Source of the DNA: Methylobacterium haplocladii
GTDB lineage: Bacteria; Pseudomonadota; Alphaproteobacteria; Rhizobiales; Beijerinckiaceae
Direction: 5' to 3'
NCBI RefSeq assembly: GCF_007992175.1
Contig: NZ_BJZT01000011.1
Coordinates: forward strand, 38,989-102,988
DNA length: 64,000 bases
This document shows positions 55,159-61,983 of this stretch, piece by piece (position 1 is the stretch's first letter; each line of letters opens with the position of its first letter). A program made the translations under genes and the position numbers. The notes beneath the pieces are model-generated. The model did no database searches. It was not told the origin of the DNA and saw only the letters and a program-made list of their open reading frames with translations.

Positions 55159-56431
55159 AGAACCCGATTTCGAGGGCGCCGCCGACGTCGAGGGCGTCGG
55201 CCAAGCCCTCGTTGAGTCCGCTGGCGGTGCGCCGGGAGGAGGCCAGCACGGCGTCGAGGGCCTGGACGTTCTCGATGGTCGTGGTGTCGGTCACCGCCCG
55301 CCAGAGACGCACGGTGATCACCCGAACGTACAGCACCGCGAAGAGCAGCAGGCTGCCGAGATAGGCGACGACCATCCCGACCACGAGGAGCGCCTGCGCG
55401 CCGGTGCCGAGACCGCTCGTCTGGATCAGATACGCGCTGCCGCCGAGCACGATGCCGATCGCCGCGAGGTAGCCGAGGATCGACAGCATGTAGACGATGT
55501 ATGGCCAGTAGAACTGCCGCGCCTTCAGCGTCGAGTGCAGGCATGCCGTACCGAGCGCCGCGGCGTTCATGAAGGCGCGGGTCTCGCGGGCCCGGTAATA
55601 GGGGATCAGGAACAGCGCCAGGGGAATGAAGATCGCGGCGACGATCGCGACCACGCCGCCGTAGATGGCGAGCGGAGTGCCGGCATAGTCCGGGTTGAAG
55701 ACGAACTTTCCAGGCTTGCCCGGGTCGGCGATCATCAGATCCGCGGGAATCGAAAAGTCGTTGGCGACGAGAAGGGCGAGGATGCTGGCGAAGAGCGGGC
55801 CGAGGGCGACCAGATAGAACAGAAGCCACGGCTTCAGGATCATGCCGCCGCGCGCCGTCGAGGTCATGCGGCTCTCGCCGACGAGGGTGTGGTTGATCCG
55901 GTATCGCTCCAGACTCGCGCGCATCCAGGGAAAGGCGATTCCGAGGGTGACGAGCGTCAGGAGCCACCAGCCGGTCGCGAGCCCGACATAGGCGAGCGCC
56001 GAGCCGTCCTGTCCGAGCCGGATGCCGCGCCAGAAGGTGCGTGAGGCCCGGTAGCGGCGTCCCCGAAAGATCGCGTACTGGCCGAGCAGGAACAGGAACA
56101 CGAAGGTGATCGGGCCGGCGACGGGCGCGAGCGGCGGATAGGCGAAGCCGAGCGCGAACAGCACGATGTAGATCGGCACGAGGATGGCCAGCGCCACCAG
56201 GAAGCCGAGAAACAGCTCCTTGCCGCGGCCGGTATATTCGCCGGGCGAACCCGCCACGATCGTGCGGCTCCAGAAGTAGCGCCGCAGGTTGGTGATGTAC
56301 CAGAAGCGGTAGATGCCGAAGGTCGCGAGCGAGAGCAGGAAGCCCTTCACCGCGATCCCGGTCAGGCCCTTGGCCTGTCGATCGAACACGACCGTGCCCG
56401 GCCGTGCCGGCACCGCACCCACTGCATTCAT
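55157..56431 (-). CDS. DUF898 (YjgN-family) membrane protein
   Basis: About 424 residues, start ATG 56431 (MNAVGAVPARPG); a GTG at 56461 adds ten residues. Around ten hydrophobic spans are visible, in two similar halves that each open with a short amphipathic segment: GYxxRFWYITNLRRYFWSRT and the matching FPWMRASLERYRINHTLVGE. GRGKELFLGFLVALAILVPI and TARGGMILKPWLLFYLVALG start helices. The N-terminal FDRQAKGLTGIAVKGFL is typical of DUF898. Function unknown. It lies just upstream of the M48 protease, separated by a repeat. Confidence 0.85.
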   Translation of the reverse strand: MNAVGAVPARPGTVVFDRQAKGLTGIAVKGFLLSLATFGIYRFWYITNLRRYFWSRTIVAGSPGEYTGRGKELFLGFLVALAILVPIYIVLFALGFAYPPLAPVAGPITFVFLFLLGQYAIFRGRRYRASRTFWRGIRLGQDGSALAYVGLATGWWLLTLVTLGIAFPWMRASLERYRINHTLVGESRMTSTARGGMILKPWLLFYLVALGPLFASILALLVANDFSIPADLMIADPGKPGKFVFNPDYAGTPLAIYGGVVAIVAAIFIPLALFLIPYYRARETRAFMNAAALGTACLHSTLKARQFYWPYIVYMLSILGYLAAIGIVLGGSAYLIQTSGLGTGAQALLVVGMVVAYLGSLLLFAVLYVRVITVRLWRAVTDTTTIENVQALDAVLASSRRTASGLNEGLADALDVGGALEIGF

Positions 56432-56684
56432 ATTCGACAGGCCCCCGCGTCTTACCGTCACGATAGCCGGGGCGGGCGCGGATGCACGTGCAAAGTCGAC
56501 GAGGCGTCGTCCCGTTCACGTCGAACGCCGCGACAGGTCGATGAAGAGATCGCCGGAACGCGGCAACGGGCGCCCACCCGGACCCACTCCGTCATGGCAG
56601 AACGGCCGGCCGTGGCTCGAGGCTAGATTCGCCCGGCGTGCGGAGCACTTTGGAGTGGCTGGACCGTCGCTGGCTATCAGGCCC

Positions 56685-56909
56685 TCAGCAACACCGAAAG
56701 CCGCTCTTGTTGCCGACGCCGAAGCGAGCGTTTTCGCGGTTTCGAAAAAACTCGCGCTCGGTCATCGGCGGCAGGTCCGGATGGGTCTTGGCGATGTGCG
56801 CGACGTAGGCGCCGTAGTCGCCCTGTCCGATCATGAGGCGCGCGCCGTCGCAGACGCATTTCCCGAAGGTCTTGAGCCGGGTGCGGAGATCCTGCGATGG
56901 CGCGGCCAT
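56685..56909 (-). CDS. ybdD: YbdD/YjiX family protein (CstA partner)
   Basis: 74 residues from ATG 56909, or 77 from the GTG at 56918 whose GTGA overlaps the cstA stop. The family sequence is complete: KCVCDGARLMIGQGDYGAYV, HIAKTHPDLPPMTEREFFR and the C-terminal GVGNKSGFRCC with its two terminal cysteines. It is always found next to cstA-type peptide/pyruvate transporters and is needed for their activity in E. coli. Translation is probably coupled to cstA. Confidence 0.9.
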   Translation of the reverse strand: MAAPSQDLRTRLKTFGKCVCDGARLMIGQGDYGAYVAHIAKTHPDLPPMTEREFFRNRENARFGVGNKSGFRCC

Positions 56910-56914
56910 GGTCC

Positions 56915-58978
56915 TCACTCCGCCGGGGCGAGCTTCGGATCGGCCTCGAGGGCCGTCCAGCGGTCGGCGCGGTAGGCCTTGACGCAGGCCTTGATGCCGA
57001 AGGCGGCGATGGCGACGACGAGGCCGACGAACAGGACCGCAAGGGCCGCATCGATGCGGTTGTTCAGCACGATCTGGTGCATCTGGTCCATGTTCTTGGC
57101 CGGCCCCAGCACCTTGCCCTCGGCGATCGCGTTCGAGAACCGCTCGGCCTGGGCCAGGAAGCCGATCTTCGGGTCGGCGGAGAAGATCTTCTGCCAGCCG
57201 GCCGTCAGGGTGCAGATGCAGAGCCAGACCGTGGGGATGACCGTGACGAAGGCGTAGCGCTCGCGCTTCATCTTGAAGATCACCACGGTGGCCAGCGTCA
57301 GCGCAACGGCCGCGAGCATCTGGTTCGAGATGCCGAAGAGCGGCCAGAGCGTGTTGATGCCCCCGAGCGGATCGGTGACGCCCTGGTAGAGGAAGTAGCC
57401 CCAGGCCGCGACGCAGAGCCCGGTGGCCAGGATGCTCGGGACCCAGGCGCTGGTGTTCTTGAAGGTCGGCGAGATCAGTCCCAGCAGATCCTGCAGCATG
57501 AACCGCCCGGCACGCGTGCCGGCGTCGACCGCGGTCAGGATGAACAGGGCCTCGAACAGGATCGCGAAATGGTACCAGAACGCCATCATCGCCTTGCCGC
57601 CGATGGCGGAGGAGATGATGTGCGCCATGCCCACCGCGAGGGTCGGCGCGCCGCCGGCGCGGGAGATGATCGTGGTCTCGCCGACATCCTTGGCGGTCTG
57701 CGTGATCGCCTCAGGCGTGATCGTGAATGCCGGATCGAGCTTGGTGACGGCGGCCGCCGCGCTCTCGGCCGTGGTGCCGATGAGGGCGGCGGGCGAGTTC
57801 ATGGTGAAGTAGATGCCGGGCTCGATCACGGTCGCCGCGACGAGGGCCATGATCGCGACGAAGCTCTCCATGAGCATGCCGCCATAACCGATGAAGCGGG
57901 CATGGCTCTCGTTGTCGATGAGCTTCGGCGTGGTGCCCGACGAGATCAGGGCGTGGAAGCCGGAGACCGCGCCGCAGGCGATGGTGATGAACAGGAACGG
58001 GAACAGCGTGCCCGCCCAGACCGGGCCGGTGCCGTCGACGAACTTGGTCACCGCCGGCATCTGCATGTGCGGCGCGACGACGGCGATGCCGAGCGCGAGG
58101 CCGACGATGGTGCCGATCTTGAGGAAGGTCGAGAGGTAGTCGCGCGGGGCGAGCAGTAGCCAGACCGGCAGGATCGAGGCGACGAAGCCGTAGCCGATCA
58201 GCATCCAGGTCAGCTGCGTCCCGGTGAAGGTGAACAGCGGCTGCCAGAACGGGTCCTCGGCGATGTGGCCGCCGTAGACGATGGCCAGCATCAGCAGCAC
58301 GAAGCCGACGATCGAGACCTCGCCGACCTTACCCGGCCGGATGTAGCGCGCGTAGACGCCCATCAGCATGGCGATCGGGATCGTCGCCGCGACCGTGAAG
58401 GTGCCCCACGGGCTGTCGGCGAGCGCCTTGACCACGATCAGCGCCAGCACGGCGAGCAGGATGATCATGATCATGAAGGTGCCGAACAGGGCGATCACGC
58501 CGGGGATCACCCCGAGTTCGGCCCGGATGAGTTCGCCGAGCGAGCGCCCGTCGCGACGCATCGAGATGAACAGGATCATGAAGTCCTGCACCGCGCCCGC
58601 CAGCACCACGCCGGCCAGGATCCAGAGCATGCCGGGCAGGTAGCCCATCTGCGCCGCGAGCACCGGGCCGACGAGGGGGCCGGCGCCCGCGATGGCCGCG
58701 AAATGGTGGCCGAACAGCACGGTCTTGTTGGTGGGGACGTAGTCGAGCCCGTCGTTGTGGATGTGGGCGGGTGTCCGCCGCTTCGGATCGAGCTGCATCA
58801 CCTTCTCGGAGATGAACAGCGAATAGTAGCGATAGGCGATCAGGTAGACGCAGACCGCGGCCACCACGATCCAGAGGGCGTTGATCGACTCGCCCCTCTG
58901 CGTGGCCACGATGGCGAGCGCCGCAGCGCCCAGAGCTCCGACCAGGGCCCAGGGCCCATGCTTCTGTACCGCGCCCAT
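56915..58978 (-). CDS. cstA: Carbon starvation protein CstA (peptide/pyruvate transporter)
   Basis: A 687-residue inner-membrane transporter with some 16-18 hydrophobic spans. Conserved segments are RRTPAHIHNDGLDYVPTNK, VLFGHHFAAIAGAGPLVGPV, QDFMILFISMRRDGRSLGE, the long SSGTTPKLIDNESHARFIGYGG and AGTRAGRFMLQDLLG. GGGAGAGG-like ribosome site (GGGAGAGG) lies 5 nt before the ATG. It takes up peptides, or pyruvate in the BtsT subfamily. The subtype is not certain. It forms an operon with ybdD. In a methylotroph it may serve multicarbon substrate use. Confidence 0.95.
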   Translation of the reverse strand: MGAVQKHGPWALVGALGAAALAIVATQRGESINALWIVVAAVCVYLIAYRYYSLFISEKVMQLDPKRRTPAHIHNDGLDYVPTNKTVLFGHHFAAIAGAGPLVGPVLAAQMGYLPGMLWILAGVVLAGAVQDFMILFISMRRDGRSLGELIRAELGVIPGVIALFGTFMIMIILLAVLALIVVKALADSPWGTFTVAATIPIAMLMGVYARYIRPGKVGEVSIVGFVLLMLAIVYGGHIAEDPFWQPLFTFTGTQLTWMLIGYGFVASILPVWLLLAPRDYLSTFLKIGTIVGLALGIAVVAPHMQMPAVTKFVDGTGPVWAGTLFPFLFITIACGAVSGFHALISSGTTPKLIDNESHARFIGYGGMLMESFVAIMALVAATVIEPGIYFTMNSPAALIGTTAESAAAAVTKLDPAFTITPEAITQTAKDVGETTIISRAGGAPTLAVGMAHIISSAIGGKAMMAFWYHFAILFEALFILTAVDAGTRAGRFMLQDLLGLISPTFKNTSAWVPSILATGLCVAAWGYFLYQGVTDPLGGINTLWPLFGISNQMLAAVALTLATVVIFKMKRERYAFVTVIPTVWLCICTLTAGWQKIFSADPKIGFLAQAERFSNAIAEGKVLGPAKNMDQMHQIVLNNRIDAALAVLFVGLVVAIAAFGIKACVKAYRADRWTALEADPKLAPAE

Positions 58979-59098
58979 CGACGCCTCTCCCAGCTGGGCC
59001 GAATTCTTGATTTAGTCGGCCTTCACTGTCGTTCTAACCGGTCTGCAAAAGAATTCCAGTTGCGCGTGCGCCTCACTCGCACGGTGCGAACAGCCCAT

Positions 59099-59725
59099 TC
59101 AATCGAGCACGATCACGCGGTTCGGAAGTTCGTTGCGGTTCGGTCCGGCCGGCAACTCGACGGCCAGGACCGTGCCGACGCGCGCGACGGCGGCGACGAG
59201 GCCGGGACCGAGTGCGCCGCGCCCCGCCGACGCCGCGAGATCGCCGATGATGGCGGTCCAGGTCGTGTCCGGAACGCGTGCGCGCACGGCATCGTCGGCG
59301 ACGATCTCGGCATGGTGTTCGGCGAGCGCCAGGTAGATCAGCACGCCGGTGCGCGCCTGCGTGCCGGTGAAGCCGCGGGCGCCGAACTCGCGACAGGCGG
59401 CCGCCCGCACGCGGTCCCGGCGGATCGCCGGCGGTACCAGACGGATGCGCAGGCGGTCGTCGAGTCCGATCAGGAGCGCGGCCAGGGCCACCGCAGCCTG
59501 GATCGCGGCGATGGTCGCGGCGGAGAGCGTCGTCAGCGCGATCAGCGGCCAGGGCGCAGCCAAGCCCATCAGGAGCGCGAAGACGGGTCCAGCCGAGCGG
59601 TAGAGGCCGGAACGGGCGGCGACGATCACGACGATCTCGCCGCTCGTCACGGATTCCGCCTGCGCGATGGCGGCCGCGACGGCGGCGCGCTCGTCGCGGC
59701 TGAGGGGAGGGCGGCTACCAGTCAC
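59099..59725 (-). CDS. TPM-domain membrane protein (second of pair)
   Basis: About 208 residues from a GTG at 59725 with GGAGG 8 nt upstream, which decides the start. Segment SRDERAAVAAAIAQAESVTSGEIVVIVAA opens the TPM fold. Two membrane spans are in the middle (VFALLMGLAAPWPLIALTTLS and IQAAVALAALLIGL). FTGTQARTGVLIYLALAEHHAEIVADDAV is the second half of TPM. It overlaps the upstream TPM gene by 11 bp and is third in the lemA-TPM-TPM operon. Function unknown. TPM proteins have been linked to membrane maintenance. Confidence 0.85.
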   Translation of the reverse strand: MTGSRPPLSRDERAAVAAAIAQAESVTSGEIVVIVAARSGLYRSAGPVFALLMGLAAPWPLIALTTLSAATIAAIQAAVALAALLIGLDDRLRIRLVPPAIRRDRVRAAACREFGARGFTGTQARTGVLIYLALAEHHAEIVADDAVRARVPDTTWTAIIGDLAASAGRGALGPGLVAAVARVGTVLAVELPAGPNRNELPNRVIVLD

Positions 59726-60560
59726 CGGAAGCACCTCCGCCGCCGGACGATCCGCCGCCGCCCGAGAACCCGCCATCGGAGAAGCCGCCGCCCCCGGAGA
59801 ACCCGCCGCTCCAACCGCCGGAGGAGGGCATCGGAAACACGACCATCCCGCCGCGTCCCCGCCTGCGCCCGCCGGAGCCGCCGCCGCTCGAGTTCATCCG
59901 CCAGACGACGATGACGAGGAACAGGATCACGACGATCCAGAACACGACCTCGATGCCGTTCACCGCATCGCTGCGCACCGGTGCGCGGCGCTGCCATTGC
60001 TCGGCATCGCCTGCCATGATCGAGAGGATCGCATCCGCGCCGGCCTCGATGCCGCCGGGGATGTCGCCCTGCTTGAACTTCGGGACGATCGCCGTGGTGA
60101 TGATCACCTTCGAGACCGCGTCGGTGATCGCGCCCTCCAGGCCGTAGCCGACCTCGATGCGGACCTTGCGGTCGTTCGGGGCGACCAGCAGCAGCGCACC
60201 GTTGTTCCGCTTGGCCTCGCCGAGCTTCCAGGCACGAAACAGCCGGTTGGCGTAATCCTCGACGGTCAGGCCCTGCAGGTTCGATACGGTGGCGACGACG
60301 AGCTGGTCGCCGCTCTTGTCCTCGTGTGCCTTGAGTTTTTCGGTGAGTCGCTGGCGGATTTCCGGTGGGAGAACGCCGGCTGCGTCCGTCACCCGGCCAT
60401 TTAGAGGCGGGAACGGCGGCTCGGCCGCGTGGGCGAGTCCGCTGAAGACGAGAAAGAACAGCGCTGCGAGCGGTGCAAGGAGACGCGTCCCGAATTGGGC
60501 GGCCGAATTCTTGCGCGTCTGCTTGGATGGGGCTGGGCTGGCGCTCTGCCACGTCTGCAT
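59715..60560 (-). CDS. YgcG-like TPM-domain protein with Gly-rich tail
   Basis: About 281 residues. The region upstream of residue 1 is a palindromic repeat, so the start must be one of the ATGs at 60560-60587; I use 60560 (MQTWQSASPAP). A signal peptide ends LVFSGLAHA. PFPPLNGRVTDAAGVLPPEIR begins the TPM domain, with LVVATVSNLQGLTVEDYANRLF, WKLGEAKRNNGALLLVAPNDR and GYGLEGAITDAVSK. One membrane span (VVFWIVVILFLVIVVW) is followed by a C-terminal tail of Gly/Ser repeats ending GGGASGDW. It would be anchored in the inner membrane. In an operon with lemA upstream. Confidence 0.87.
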   Translation of the reverse strand: MQTWQSASPAPSKQTRKNSAAQFGTRLLAPLAALFFLVFSGLAHAAEPPFPPLNGRVTDAAGVLPPEIRQRLTEKLKAHEDKSGDQLVVATVSNLQGLTVEDYANRLFRAWKLGEAKRNNGALLLVAPNDRKVRIEVGYGLEGAITDAVSKVIITTAIVPKFKQGDIPGGIEAGADAILSIMAGDAEQWQRRAPVRSDAVNGIEVVFWIVVILFLVIVVWRMNSSGGGSGGRRRGRGGMVVFPMPSSGGWSGGFSGGGGFSDGGFSGGGGSSGGGGASGDW

Positions 60561-60580
60561 CGACCTGCTCGACATCATCT

Positions 60581-60683
60581 CCGTCATTCCGGGGCCGCGA
60601 AGCGGAACCCGGAACCCACGACTGGGCGCCACGTGTCGGGTGGACCCCGGATTCTCGCCTGTGGCGAGCCCCGGGGAGACGGA
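60581..60683. repeat. Nested palindromic repeat (copy B)
   Basis: Related to copy A at 29134-29256. The 27 nt at 60601-60627 are identical to 29155-29181. The outer CCGTCATTCCGGGG and CCCCGGGGAGACGG arms are partly decayed. It sits inside the lemA operon between lemA and the first TPM gene. Confidence 0.85.
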
Positions 60684-60722
60684 GTGAGGCTTCAATTCCG
60701 TCGGTCCGGAGTTGGCGAAGTC

Positions 60723-61358
60723 CTAGAACTTCACGTTCGGCGGCTTCTCCGAGTTCGGCGTGGCCGTGAACGTCTCCATCGGCTTTGAGTCCGGATAGAA
60801 GAACGAGGCGATCCAGCGGCCCGGAATCGTGCGGATCTCGGTGTTGTAGGCCCGGACCGCCCCGATGTAGTCGCGGCGCGCGACGGCGATGCGGTTCTCG
60901 GTGCCCTCGAGCTGCGATTGCAGCGCCAGGAAGTTCTGGTTCGACTTCAGGTCGGGATAGGCCTCGACGGTGGCGAGCAGCCGGCCGAGCGCGCCGGAGA
61001 GCTGGTTCTGCGCGTCCTGGAACTGCTTGAACTTTTCCGGATCGCTGACGGTGGAGGCGTCGACCTGCACGCTCGTCGCCTTGGCCCGCGCCTCGACGAC
61101 CTTGGTCAGGGTGTCCTGCTCCTGCTTGGCGTAGCCCTTCACCGTCTCGACGAGGTTCGGGATCAGGTCGGCCCGGCGCTGATACTGGTTCTGGACCTCG
61201 CTCCAAGAGGACTTGGCCTGCTCCTCCAGCGTCGGTACCCGGTTGATCGCGCCGCAGCCGGACAAGCATGTCGCGAACAGCATCGCCAGAAGCGCACCGA
61301 CGATGCGTGCAGCCACGGGGGACCGCGGCGGGCTTGCGAAGACCGAACCCTGACGCAT
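60723..61358 (-). CDS. lemA: LemA family lipoprotein
   Basis: 211 residues, ATG 61358 with AGGAG 7 nt upstream. A lipoprotein-type signal peptide ends in LSGCG (the Cys is the acylation site). The LemA coiled-coil fold is clear: SSWSEVQNQYQRRADLIPNLVETVKGYAKQE, FQDAQNQLSGALGRLLATVEAYPDL and RIAVARRDYIGAVRAYNTEIRTIPG. It is anchored to the membrane with the rest in the periplasm. First gene of lemA-TPM-TPM. The end TATPNSEKPPNVKF is family-typical. Confidence 0.93.
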   Translation of the reverse strand: MRQGSVFASPPRSPVAARIVGALLAMLFATCLSGCGAINRVPTLEEQAKSSWSEVQNQYQRRADLIPNLVETVKGYAKQEQDTLTKVVEARAKATSVQVDASTVSDPEKFKQFQDAQNQLSGALGRLLATVEAYPDLKSNQNFLALQSQLEGTENRIAVARRDYIGAVRAYNTEIRTIPGRWIASFFYPDSKPMETFTATPNSEKPPNVKF

Positions 61359-61623
61359 CGACGATCTCCTGAACCGGTTTCGGGACGGCGCTTCGCGGCT
61401 TTCCGGGATAAAACCTGCGATCGGACCATACACCGGGCAGACCGGCGCTGGACTGCCGACGCAGGTCTGCTCAGTGTCGTTGCCGTCTGCGCGCCGAAAT
61501 CTGACGCGCGGCCGGCGAAGCGTGACATGGGAACGCGCCCGTCCGACGGAAAGGGTGCGGATGCGCTCGCACCATTCACCGCCCCGGTTGACAAGGAGCA
61601 GCGGTTGGTAGCGCTGTGCCGCC

Positions 61624-61953
61624 ATGGAAGTACCGTTCTCCGGCGTGGCGAAGCCCCGGGTCGCGATCACCTACTGCACGCAGTGCCGTTGGCTGCTGCG
61701 GGCGGGCTGGATGGCGCAGGAGCTGTTGTCGACCTTCGGCGAAAGCCTCGGCGAGGTCGCCCTCGTCCCGGGGCGAGGAGGTGTCTTCTCCATCGTGGTG
61801 GACGGCGAGACGGTCTGGGAGCGGGTGCGCGATGGCGGCTTCCCCGACGTCAAGGCGCTCAAGCAGCGGGTCCGCGATCGCATCGATCCGGGCCGCGACC
61901 TCGGCCATGTCGACGGCGCCGCAGCGGCGAGCGACGGGCAGGACCGGGCGTGA
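61624..61953 (+). CDS. SelT/SelW/SelH-like Rdx-family protein
   Basis: 109 residues. The thioredoxin-like motif is ITYCTQCRWLLRAGWM with CxxC and Cys in the place of Sec. LLSTFGESLGEVALVPGRGGVF and WERVRDGGFPDVKALKQRV complete the Rdx fold. The C-terminal 20 residues are Ala/Asp-rich. It is a small cytosolic protein of probable redox role. It lies 30 bp upstream of the histidine kinase gene, so the two may be co-transcribed. Confidence 0.85.
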   Translation: MEVPFSGVAKPRVAITYCTQCRWLLRAGWMAQELLSTFGESLGEVALVPGRGGVFSIVVDGETVWERVRDGGFPDVKALKQRVRDRIDPGRDLGHVDGAAAASDGQDRA

Positions 61954-61983
61954 TCCGGCGCTCGGCGATGAGGGTCGGCGGTG

